This document shows positions 8,401 through 16,240 of a DNA stretch of 39,488 nt, in pieces. Positions within the stretch are counted from its first letter, which is position 1, and every line of letters starts with the position of its first letter. A program made the position numbers and the translations under genes. Below the pieces are notes generated by a model. That model saw only the letters and a list, made by a program, of their open reading frames with translations, was not told the origin of the DNA and did no database searches. The stretch is taken from the NCBI GenBank assembly GCA_002162795.1, contig MAAY01000066.1, forward strand, positions 93,787 to 133,274, read 5' to 3'. Source of the stretch: Rhodobacterales bacterium 56_14_T64 (GTDB taxonomy: Bacteria > Pseudomonadota > Alphaproteobacteria > Rhodobacterales > Rhodobacteraceae).

Positions 8401-10656
8401 TCAGATGATCACGTTGATGTCGTCTTCGATCACCAGTGTCGTACCGTCAGTTCCGATGGTGTAGACGTCATATGACTGCCCATCGATGGTCTGGTTGGTG
8501 CCGGTATCGGTTGCACCTGTTACGGTCACGGTGTCGTCGTTACCCCCATGGATTGTCACGGTGTCAGAGTTGTCGGACAGAGCAATAATATCAGCTTCGG
8601 TCAGTGTCAGATCGACATCCGCTGCATAGTCGAGGTTCAGAGCGTCTATGTTGAACTGCGACAGGCCCGCATGATCGGTAGAGCCGATCTCGGTTGCGTT
8701 GTCTTCCAAAACCAAAAGGGTGCTGGAGCTGTTGCCCACGGCATCTTCACTGGTCACGACAAGGTGGGTTCCGTCAGAGATCGGTGAGTTGAAGGTGAAC
8801 TCGGTTCCAAATACGGGATCAACTGTCTGGCTCGAGGCCGGAGTGCTGACGCTGCCATTACTTTCCAGAGCATTCACAGTGTAGCTATCGGTATAGCCCT
8901 CGGTACCGATCCGACGCACATCACCGCTGGCAAAGGTTACCGAGTCGACGCCAGGGTTTTCCACAAATGTGTCGACCGACAGGATTTCTGAGGTGGTGTA
9001 AGTGTTGCCAGCGATATCCGTCGCAGTGACGCTGACTGTGGTGTCATATTGTCCGTCGGCGATCGAGCCTGCTTCGAATTGTGCGGACCAGTTGCCCGAT
9101 GAATCGACGGTTGCCGTGCGGCTGACTCCGGCGACAGTCACAACAACGGTTGAACCTGGCTCGGCGTTGCCGGTTAGTGTTACCCCTGCCTGTGATTCAG
9201 CCATGCTTACAATGTTATCTCCACCCGCGCGGCTGCTATCGATGCTGGCGAATGTGCTGGTGTCGATTGCGACAGTCCCGGTTGTTGTGGCTGTGTTGCC
9301 AGCCAGATCGGTCGAGACTGCCGAAACGGACGCATCATATGTGCCGGAAGCGATTTCGGAGCTGGAAAATCCTGATGACCAGTTGCCACTTGAGTCCGCA
9401 ATAACCGTGTGACTGGTTGACCCCAGAGTGACAACCACGGTGGCGCCAGCTTCGGCGGTTCCGGTGAGAGTCACGCCGGCGCTGTGTTCCGCGCCGTTAA
9501 TGATGCCGTCGCCAGCCTGTGTTGCATCCAAGGTGACAGCTGTTTCGGTGTCGACTCTAACGGTGTGGGAATAGGTTGAACTGTTGCCAACTGCATCAAC
9601 GCTGGTGACGTTGACGGTGCTGTCATAAGTGCCGGCCGCAATGGTCGATGCGGCATAGCTGACCGACCAGCTGCCATCGCCAGCGACCGTGGTGGTCCGG
9701 GTTTCGCCTTGGAAGGTCACTTCGATCGAAGCACCTGCTTCGCCAACGCCGCTCAGAAGAACACCGTCCGAAGCCTCGGCGGCATTGATGACGTCATCAG
9801 TCTCCACCGTTTCGACAGCAATTAGTGGGCCCACGGTATCAACCACCAGAACATCAGTGGAGGTGGCACTGTTGCCAGCTATATCCGTGGTGGTGACGGC
9901 GATATTGGTATTATACTCGCCGGTCAAAATCTCGCTGCTGTCAAAGGCCATCGACCAGCTGCCATCATTTGCGACGGTGGTGGTACGGCTGGTGCCGTTG
10001 ATTTCCAGAGTAACCGTTGCGCCAGGCTCGCCGGTGCCGGTGATGACGGGATTGCCGCTGTGTTCTGCTGCGTTGACGATGTCACCCGTAGACTGGGTGC
10101 CCGAGGTGATATCAACTGTTGGCGGTGTTGTGTCAGAACCACCACCGTCACCACCACCACCGCCGCCACTAAGAACGGCAGCGCCGCCAAGGACTGCGGC
10201 ACCGGCTGCTCCAGCTGCTCCGGCACCACCAAGTAAAGGCGCGGCAATCAGAGGGGCAACAACAGGTTCAATACGGTCGATGTCCAGGAACACCATATCG
10301 TCGTAGGCGCTCCATTTGCCGGTCAGATCCAGCGGTTCGTACGATGCAAACAGCATCCCTGACGCGCGGTCTTCCAGAACCACCTCAATAAAATCACCTT
10401 CCTGGCTCAGGAATAGGTTTTTACCGCCGGTGGCTCCGGTGTCGTAATAGCCGTCAAGAATAAGGCTCTCACCATTGGCCAGGGTGATATGTAGATCCTG
10501 CCCCCGGCGCGCATAGCTTTCCACATCCGACGGGCTGAGGTTCAGCGAAATGTCTTTGGAGTGGGTTGCGTCGATGGTAGAAGGAGTGCCTTCGGCGAAA
10601 TTGCCGTGCTGTTTCGTGCCCGTCATATCACGGACGATGTATCCGACAGTGGTCAT
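8401..10656 (-). CDS. Ig-like repeat adhesin, probable type I secretion substrate (BapA-like)
   Basis: Large secreted surface protein (751 residues) with no N-terminal signal peptide. Residues 1-130 resemble the BapA/LapF prefix domain (ending FLDIDRIEP); 131-175 is an Ala/Gly linker with a Gly-rich run. Four bacterial Ig-like repeats of about 97 residues follow (176-274, 275-371, 372-467, 468-563), each with AGATV-, DGSW/SGNWS- and D-x-x-GN-type elements. A more diverged fifth unit runs to about 650. The C-terminal 90 residues, ending TTLVIEDDINVII, look like the uncleaved type I secretion signal of large adhesins. No RTX nonapeptides are present. It is the first gene of the operon with its exporter, adaptor and channel. 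Likely role: biofilm or surface attachment. The ligand is unknown. Confidence 0.85.
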   Translation of the reverse strand: MTTVGYIVRDMTGTKQHGNFAEGTPSTIDATHSKDISLNLSPSDVESYARRGQDLHITLANGESLILDGYYDTGATGGKNLFLSQEGDFIEVVLEDRASGMLFASYEPLDLTGKWSAYDDMVFLDIDRIEPVVAPLIAAPLLGGAGAAGAAGAAVLGGAAVLSGGGGGGDGGGSDTTPPTVDITSGTQSTGDIVNAAEHSGNPVITGTGEPGATVTLEINGTSRTTTVANDGSWSMAFDSSEILTGEYNTNIAVTTTDIAGNSATSTDVLVVDTVGPLIAVETVETDDVINAAEASDGVLLSGVGEAGASIEVTFQGETRTTTVAGDGSWSVSYAASTIAAGTYDSTVNVTSVDAVGNSSTYSHTVRVDTETAVTLDATQAGDGIINGAEHSAGVTLTGTAEAGATVVVTLGSTSHTVIADSSGNWSSGFSSSEIASGTYDASVSAVSTDLAGNTATTTGTVAIDTSTFASIDSSRAGGDNIVSMAESQAGVTLTGNAEPGSTVVVTVAGVSRTATVDSSGNWSAQFEAGSIADGQYDTTVSVTATDIAGNTYTTSEILSVDTFVENPGVDSVTFASGDVRRIGTEGYTDSYTVNALESNGSVSTPASSQTVDPVFGTEFTFNSPISDGTHLVVTSEDAVGNSSSTLLVLEDNATEIGSTDHAGLSQFNIDALNLDYAADVDLTLTEADIIALSDNSDTVTIHGGNDDTVTVTGATDTGTNQTIDGQSYDVYTIGTDGTTLVIEDDINVII
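8968..10131 (-). repeat. Four tandem Ig-like domain repeats in the adhesin
   Basis: Four protein-level repeats of about 97 residues each begin with a T-x-GD-I-x-N/S-AAE/MAE motif and end near V-x-VDT. DNA identity between copies is only moderate, so the array is old or under diversifying pressure and has not been recently amplified. Confidence 0.85.
10138..10167 (-). repeat. GGN codon run encoding a glycine linker
   Basis: Ten codons encode six Gly, Asp and three Gly, on the plus strand seen as CCACCACCG-type triplets. It joins the N-terminal prefix domain of the adhesin to the Ig-like repeats. The triplet run could change length by slippage without shifting the frame. Confidence 0.8.
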
Positions 10657-10763
10657 TGTTTTACCGCTCGCTAATTTACCTATTATCCGCAGCTAAGCCG
10701 CGTAGGTGCCTGATTGTTTATCGCTCATCTGCCGTCTTTTGCGGCTTAATTTGGGCCAGTATG

Positions 10764-10786
10764 AGACAATTTGGAGTCAATTGTCT
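10764..10786. promoter_or_regulatory. Inverted repeat upstream of the adhesin gene
   Basis: AGACAATT and AATTGTCT form a perfect 8-base dyad around a 7-base centre, about 108 bases upstream of the adhesin start. Position and symmetry suit a transcription factor site; I cannot name the factor. Confidence 0.35.
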
Positions 10787-11200
10787 ATAGTTTGGATGGA
10801 ACTTCTTAACCTTAAACTGATCGCATAGTGGCATTGATGCCTCATGTTTATTAAGCTTGTGGGGAACTGTCGCACTTTTGCTTCACAAGTTACCAAGAGG
10901 TTAACGGGGGCTGCTTGTGGGTGCTGAACTGTGGCTTTTTCAAGGCAAGCTGTCGGGCTTGCTGACTGCAGCAGTGGGCTGATCTGATCCTGCGGGTAAA
11001 GGGTGCAAACTTGCTGGTTGCTTTGCTGTGTTGGCAATCCGGTTAGATTCTAAGATCAGTTACCGTTGAAACACCAGCCGTTGTCGCTGCTTTGTGAACA
11101 GTTGTTCTTTTAAAACTTTATGGCAATTAAGTAAAATTACACCAGTTGTAGTTAATATGGTCCGCGTTAAAGGGTGTAAGGTTTCAGGCCAAAATGCGAT

Positions 11201-11252
11201 GCCGAAGACCAATTTCGCACACAGAACGCTGCCGTTTGACGCAGCCTTCGGC
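11201..11252 (+). other. Compound stem-loop upstream of prkA
   Basis: GCCGAAG (11201-11207) pairs with CTTCGGC (11246-11252), and inside it GCTGC (11228-11232) pairs with GCAGC (11241-11245). The two 3' arms are adjacent, giving a 12-pair helix with a 20-base bulge on the 5' side. If transcribed it would be a leader element for the prkA operon or part of a small RNA. Confidence 0.4.
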
Positions 11253-11303
11253 AAGTAGATCGCCGACCCCGGCACCGAGCAGATTCAGACGTTAGAACAA
11301 TGC

Positions 11304-11338
11304 GGTTTTTCCGCCCGCAGGATGGGTGGTTTTTCCGC
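11304..11338 (+). repeat. Direct repeat GGTTTTTCCGC x2 upstream of prkA
   Basis: The 11-mer GGTTTTTCCGC occurs at 11304-11314 and again at 11328-11338, exactly 24 bases apart, ending 51 bases before the prkA start. The first copy also sits in a GCGG-TTTTT-CCGC mini-hairpin. Spacing and position suggest a tandem protein site or a leader element. Confidence 0.45.
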
Positions 11339-11389
11339 GCAGAGTTTCTACCCGTTAAGGGCGGTCGCAATCTAGGAGGGAAAATTCAA

Positions 11390-13324
11390 ATGAAAGACCT
11401 TGCCGAGCTTTTTGCCGAGCAGTACGGCGAAACACGTGAACAGGAGATGTCGCTGCAGGACTATCTGAACGGCTGTCGCGACGATCCGAGCCTTTATGCC
11501 AGTGTTGCCGAACGGATGTTGAAAGCCATTGGGCAGGAAGAGCTGGTGGATACGTCCAAAGACGCCAGGCTGGGGCCAATATTTCAGAACCGCACTATCA
11601 AACGCTATTCCGCGTTTAAAGATTTCTACGGCATGGATGACACCATCGAGCGCATCGTTGGGTTTTTTCGCTATGCCGCGCAGGGTTTGGAAGAGCGTAA
11701 ACAAATTCTGTACCTGTTGGGCCCTGTTGGTGGCGGTAAGTCATCTCTGGCCGAGCGGCTAAAACGTCTGGTCGAAGATGAGCCGATTTATGTACTCAAG
11801 GCCGGGGATAAGCTGTCGCCGATCTTTGAATCGCCGCTGGGACTATTTGATCCTGCGCGCATGGGTAAAATACTTGAACAGGAATATGGTGTCGCGCGTC
11901 ACCGTTTGCCGGGCTTGATGTCGCCCTGGGCGGTGCAGCGGCTGGATGAATTTGAAGGTGATATCAACCGCTTTTCGGTGGTGCGCTTGCATCCGTCACG
12001 GCTGCGGCGGATCTGTGTCGCCAAGGTGGAGCCGGGCGATGAGAACAATCAGGATATCTCGACCCTTGTCGGTAAAGTCGACATTCGTATGCTGGAGCAC
12101 TTCAGTCAGGACAACCCGGATGCCTATAGCTTCTCAGGCGGGCTGAATCGGTCGACCCAGGGCATCATGGAATTTGTCGAGATGTTCAAAGCGCCGATCA
12201 AGATGCTGCACCCACTGCTGACCGCGACGCAAGAAGGCAACTATATGGGCACCGAAAGTTTTGGTGCCATCCCGTTCAACGGATTGGTGCTGGCGCATTC
12301 CAACGAGTCTGAGTGGCAGAACTTCAAGAATAACAAAAACAACGAGGCCTTTATCGACCGCGTCAGTATCGTCAAGGTGCCCTATTGCCTGCGCGTCAGC
12401 GACGAGGCGATGATATATGAAAAGCTGTTGCATAACAGTGAGCTGAAGACTGCTCCCTGCGCGCCGGAAACGCTGAAGATCCTCAGCCGGTTCTCGGTTC
12501 TGTCGCGGCTGAAACCACATGAGAATTCAAACCTCTATTCCAAGATGCGGGTCTATGACGGCGAAAGTCTGAAGGATACCGATCCCAAGGCCAAGACGGT
12601 GCAGGAATATCAGGACCGGGCTGGGGTGGACGAGGGTATGACTGGGGTGTCGACCCGGTTTGCGTTCAAAGTGCTGAGTTCGGTGTTTAACTTTGACACC
12701 GAAGAGCTGGCCGCTGATCCGGTACACCTGATGTTCATTCTGGAGCAAATGGTCAAACGTGAGCAGTTCCCGCAGGAAACCGAAGCGCTGTATCTCGAGT
12801 TTATCAAGACCGAACTGGCACCTCGCTATGAAGAATTCATCGGCAATGAGATCCAGAAAGCCTATCTCGAGAGCTACTCGGAGTACGGTCAGAACGTGTT
12901 TGACCGCTATATATCTTATGCGGATGCCTGGATCGAAGAGCAGGATTACAAGGATCCCGACACTGGCCAGCTGTATGATCGCGATGTGCTGGACAGTGAG
13001 CTGAGCAAGATCGAAAAGCCGGTGGGCATCGCCAATCCCAAGGATTTCCGCAACGAGGTGGTCAAGTTTGCGCTGCGCCATCGCGCGAATACCGGCAGCA
13101 ACCCGGCGTGGAATTCTTATGAAAAACTGCGTGACGTGATCGAGCGGCATATGTTCAGCCAGGTCGAAGAACTACTGCCAGTGATCAGTTTTGGCAGCAA
13201 GAAAGACAGCAAGACCGAGGGTAAGCACCTTGAGTTTGTCGATCGCATGCGTGGTCACGGCTATACCGACCGTCAGGTGCGCCGACTGGTGGAATGGTAC
13301 ATGCGGGTCAACAAGGCGGGGTAA
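11390..13324 (+). CDS. prkA: PrkA-family serine protein kinase (YeaG)
   Basis: Stress-linked cytosolic protein of 644 residues, the same length as E. coli YeaG as I recall it. An AAA+ type domain occupies the N-terminal two thirds, with Walker A GPVGGGKSS at 111-119; the PrkA C-terminal domain follows (about 390-640). Family members have been reported as serine kinases and, with YeaH, affect adaptation to starvation or nitrogen stress in enterobacteria. The start is set at ATG 11390 because AGGAGGG lies 9 bases upstream and the protein then begins MKDLAELF; an in-frame ATG at 11300 would add 30 poorly conserved residues. It is the first gene of the prkA-yeaH-spoVR operon. Confidence 0.96.
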   Translation: MKDLAELFAEQYGETREQEMSLQDYLNGCRDDPSLYASVAERMLKAIGQEELVDTSKDARLGPIFQNRTIKRYSAFKDFYGMDDTIERIVGFFRYAAQGLEERKQILYLLGPVGGGKSSLAERLKRLVEDEPIYVLKAGDKLSPIFESPLGLFDPARMGKILEQEYGVARHRLPGLMSPWAVQRLDEFEGDINRFSVVRLHPSRLRRICVAKVEPGDENNQDISTLVGKVDIRMLEHFSQDNPDAYSFSGGLNRSTQGIMEFVEMFKAPIKMLHPLLTATQEGNYMGTESFGAIPFNGLVLAHSNESEWQNFKNNKNNEAFIDRVSIVKVPYCLRVSDEAMIYEKLLHNSELKTAPCAPETLKILSRFSVLSRLKPHENSNLYSKMRVYDGESLKDTDPKAKTVQEYQDRAGVDEGMTGVSTRFAFKVLSSVFNFDTEELAADPVHLMFILEQMVKREQFPQETEALYLEFIKTELAPRYEEFIGNEIQKAYLESYSEYGQNVFDRYISYADAWIEEQDYKDPDTGQLYDRDVLDSELSKIEKPVGIANPKDFRNEVVKFALRHRANTGSNPAWNSYEKLRDVIERHMFSQVEELLPVISFGSKKDSKTEGKHLEFVDRMRGHGYTDRQVRRLVEWYMRVNKAG

Positions 13325-13345
13325 CAGCGAAAGGTCTGTGAGCAG

Positions 13346-14683
13346 ATGCATCACTTTATTGACAGACGCCGGAACCCTAAGGGTAAAAGTCTGGGAAACC
13401 GGCAACGATTCCTGCGCCGCGCCCGGGATAACATCAAGGAACGTGTTGACCGTTCGGTGCGCGGAAAATCTTTGCAGCCGGGAAGTGACGACACCGACAC
13501 CGGCGAACAAGTTACTATTCCCGCCAAAGGGTTAAAGGAGCCGCGTCTGGCTCATTCTAATACCGGCGGACTGCGGCATCATGTGCTGCCAGGCAACAAG
13601 GAATATGTGGTTGGCGACACCATCCTGCGACCCCAAGGTGGCGCAGGGCAGGGCGGGCGCAAAGCGTCGGACGACGGCGAAGGGGATGACGAATTTTCCT
13701 TCACCTTGTCGCAGGATGAGTATCTGGAGATCCTGTTCGACGGGCTGGAATTGCCGGATCTGGTTGAGAAAAACACCTTTGAAACGATCACCATCGGAAC
13801 TCGGCGCGCCGGGCTAACAACGGCGGGATCGCCCAACAATCTGAACCTGGTGCGCACCATGCGCAATTCTCTGGGGCGGCGAATTGCCTTGCAGAGACCC
13901 TCTTTAGCAGCGAAGCGCGAGGTTGAGCGGCAGATCACCGAACTGGAAATGAAAGAGCCGCTGACGTTGAAGCAGAACGAACTGCTGGAAGACTTGCAGG
14001 CGCGGCTCAAATTTCTGGAACGCAAACGTCGGGTGGTTGGCTATATCGACCCATTGGACCTGCGCTATGATACGTTTGTGCCTGAGAAGATACGCAATTC
14101 CAGGGCGGTGGTATTCTGCCTGATGGATGTGTCCGGGTCGATGCAGGAGCGGGAAAAGGATCTGGCCAAACGGTTCTTCCTGTTGCTGCACCTATTCCTG
14201 ACCCGTGGCTACGAAAAAACCGAGATCGTGTTCATTCGCCATACCCATCATGCGGAAGAAGTAGACGAAGAAACCTTTTTCTATGCGCGGGAAACCGGCG
14301 GCACCATTGTGTCTACCGCATTGGAAAAGATGAAAGAGATCATCGCAGAGCGTTACCCGACGGATGAGTGGAATATCTACGGGGCTCAGGCCTCGGATGG
14401 GGAAAACTTTGGCAATGACTCGCTGCGGTGCAAAAAGCTGCTGCTCGAGGATCTGCTGCCGGTCTGCCAGTTCTACGCCTATGTCGAGATTGTCGATGAA
14501 GATGCCGACATGCTGCTCAACAATTCTGACGCGGGCGAGGACCTGTGGCAGGCGTACCGGCAAGTCAAGGACACGGCACGGCATTTTGAGATGCAACGGG
14601 TCTCGATGCCGTCGCATATCTATCCGATTTTCCGGGAGTTTTTTCTCCCCAAGATAAAAGGGGCGCAGAATGCAGGCAGCTAA
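13346..14683 (+). CDS. yeaH: YeaH/DUF444 family protein with VWA-like fold (UPF0229)
   Basis: Cytosolic 445-residue partner of PrkA. The N-terminus (HHFIDRRRNPKGKSLGNRQR) is the hallmark of the family, residues 73-97 hold GGLRHHVLPGN and a conserved RPQGG stretch, and residues 255-265 (VVFCLMDVSGS) give the MIDAS-type DxSxS metal site of a von Willebrand A domain. A coiled segment lies at 186-230. The start is 21 bases after prkA. The stop overlaps the spoVR start by 14 bases, so the three genes form one transcription unit. The molecular role is unknown; linkage with PrkA points to a shared stress pathway. Confidence 0.95.
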   Translation: MHHFIDRRRNPKGKSLGNRQRFLRRARDNIKERVDRSVRGKSLQPGSDDTDTGEQVTIPAKGLKEPRLAHSNTGGLRHHVLPGNKEYVVGDTILRPQGGAGQGGRKASDDGEGDDEFSFTLSQDEYLEILFDGLELPDLVEKNTFETITIGTRRAGLTTAGSPNNLNLVRTMRNSLGRRIALQRPSLAAKREVERQITELEMKEPLTLKQNELLEDLQARLKFLERKRRVVGYIDPLDLRYDTFVPEKIRNSRAVVFCLMDVSGSMQEREKDLAKRFFLLLHLFLTRGYEKTEIVFIRHTHHAEEVDEETFFYARETGGTIVSTALEKMKEIIAERYPTDEWNIYGAQASDGENFGNDSLRCKKLLLEDLLPVCQFYAYVEIVDEDADMLLNNSDAGEDLWQAYRQVKDTARHFEMQRVSMPSHIYPIFREFFLPKIKGAQNAGS

Positions 14684-16178
14684 AGCCGCGTCGAATGTGT
14701 TGTTTGATGGTCCGGAATGGACTTTTGAACTGCTGGAGAAGGCCCGCGATGTGATTGAAGACATCGCGCTGAATGATCTGGGGCTGAATGTCTATCCAAA
14801 CCAGATCGAGATCATCTCGTCTGAGCAGATGTTGGATGCCTATTCCTGTGCCGGCTTGCCGTTGATGTATCAGCACTGGTCATTTGGCAAACATTTTGTC
14901 CGCGATGACACTCTGTACCGCACCGGGCGGCAGGGGCTGGCTTATGAGATTGTTATCAATTCAAACCCCTGCATCAGCTACAACATGGAAGAAAACACCA
15001 TGGCGATGCAGACGCTGGTGATGGCGCATGCGGCGTTTGGGCATAACCATTTCTTCAAGAACAATTACCTGTTCCTGCAATGGACGGATGCAGCGGGGAT
15101 CCATGACTATCTAGCTTTTGCCAAGAACTACATCGCGGCCTGCGAAGAGCGTTATGGGCTGGATGCTGTCGAGGATATCCTGGATGCGGCGCATTCGCTT
15201 CAGTCACAAGGCGTGTTTCGCTATGGCCGTCCACCGCAGCCCACAGTCGCCGAAAAAGAGGCGATGCAACGGGTGCGCGAAGGCTATGAAAGCAGCCAGA
15301 CATTGTTGGACCTGTGGACCGACAGCACCATGCGTCGCGAGGATGAGGATGACGGCCCGGAAGACCTGGCGATCAGCGCCCGCCAGCGTGAACTGAACCT
15401 GCCACAAGAGAACATTCTGTATTTTCTTGAGAAGAACAGCCCGATCCTGCACGCTTGGCAGCGTGAAATTCTGCGCATTGTGCGCACATTGGCGCAGTAT
15501 CTCTATCCGCAGAAACAGACCAAAGTGATGAACGAAGGCTGTGCCACCTTTGTGCATTACTACATTATCAACAAACTGTTCGAACAGGGGCGGCTGACCC
15601 AAGGCGCTTTTATGGAGATGATGCACAGCCATACCAATGTAGTGTTGCAGCCCGATTACGACGATCAGCGTTATGGTGGCATCAACCCCTATGCGTTGGG
15701 TTTTGCGATGATGACGGACATTCGCCGGATCTGCCAGTCTCCGACGGCTGAGGACCGCGAATGGTTTCCTGATATCGCAGGAGACCCTAATTGGCGGAGG
15801 GTGCTGCGAGAGGCTTGGGCCAATTATCGGGACGAGAGCTTTATCCAGCAATTTCTGTCGCCACATCTGATCCGTAAGTTCAAGCTGTTCACCCTTACCA
15901 ATGACGCTGAGAACCCCAATCTTTTGGTTAGCCAGATCCACAATCGGGCAGGCTATCGCGACATTCGCCGGGAGCTGGCCCGGTCCTATGATCTGGCCTA
16001 TCTGGAACCGGACATTCAGGTGACGGATGTCGACCTGCGCGGCGATCGAGAGCTGAAATTGACTCATTTGGTGCGCAACGGCATTCATCTGGACCCGGAC
16101 AATCGCGACGAAGTGCTGAAACACGCGCGAAGACTGTGGGGTTACGGCGTGGTTATGAACGCCGTGGATGACGGTTAG
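14670..16178 (+). CDS. spoVR: SpoVR family protein (YcgB)
   Basis: Cytosolic 502-residue member of the SpoVR family, near the length of E. coli YcgB. Family-typical stretches are YPNQIEIISSEQMLDAY (residues about 41-57), the aromatic YQHWSFGKHF segment, EENTMAMQTLVMAHAAFGHN, and NEGCATFVHYYI further on. In Bacillus the founding member is tied to spore cortex formation, but in Gram-negative bacteria the function is unknown and follows prkA-yeaH. AAGGGG lies about 7 bases upstream of ATG 14670, inside the end of yeaH, so translation is coupled. It converges on the MFS gene 62 bases away. Confidence 0.95.
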   Translation: MQAAKAASNVLFDGPEWTFELLEKARDVIEDIALNDLGLNVYPNQIEIISSEQMLDAYSCAGLPLMYQHWSFGKHFVRDDTLYRTGRQGLAYEIVINSNPCISYNMEENTMAMQTLVMAHAAFGHNHFFKNNYLFLQWTDAAGIHDYLAFAKNYIAACEERYGLDAVEDILDAAHSLQSQGVFRYGRPPQPTVAEKEAMQRVREGYESSQTLLDLWTDSTMRREDEDDGPEDLAISARQRELNLPQENILYFLEKNSPILHAWQREILRIVRTLAQYLYPQKQTKVMNEGCATFVHYYIINKLFEQGRLTQGAFMEMMHSHTNVVLQPDYDDQRYGGINPYALGFAMMTDIRRICQSPTAEDREWFPDIAGDPNWRRVLREAWANYRDESFIQQFLSPHLIRKFKLFTLTNDAENPNLLVSQIHNRAGYRDIRRELARSYDLAYLEPDIQVTDVDLRGDRELKLTHLVRNGIHLDPDNRDEVLKHARRLWGYGVVMNAVDDG

Positions 16179-16240
16179 AACTGTCAGCCCGTGTTCGGGG
16201 ATCCATATCTCTGTGCCTTTAGACGTACAAGCCGCACCTG

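Larger units (their letters stand above)
10657..11389. other. Long intergenic region between divergent adhesin and prkA operons
   Basis: These 733 bases hold no convincing gene. They are more AT-rich than the flanks and contain several dyads: TAAGCCGC (10694-10701) with GCGGCTTA (10741-10748); AGACAATT (10764-10771) with AATTGTCT (10779-10786); a compound hairpin at 11201-11252; and an 11-base direct repeat near prkA (11304-11338). A GATAAT hexamer on the minus strand about 30 bases before the adhesin start is a possible -10. This region must carry both promoters and could hold a small RNA. Confidence 0.6.

Noticed and set aside
9689-10306. Long plus-strand frames opposite the adhesin and TolC-type genes (also 7283-8113)
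   Set aside because: Their low-complexity Ser/Pro/Val or Ala/Arg content comes from the repetitive or helical coding on the other strand.
11096-11107. GAACA-GT-TGTTC palindrome as a LexA box
   Set aside because: GAAC-N4-GTTC is the Gram-positive form; alphaproteobacterial LexA uses direct repeats, and no SOS gene follows.
11300-11389. Longer prkA start at 11300
   Set aside because: It would place 30 atypical residues, encoded by the direct repeats, before the family start; the strong ribosome site is at 11374-11380.
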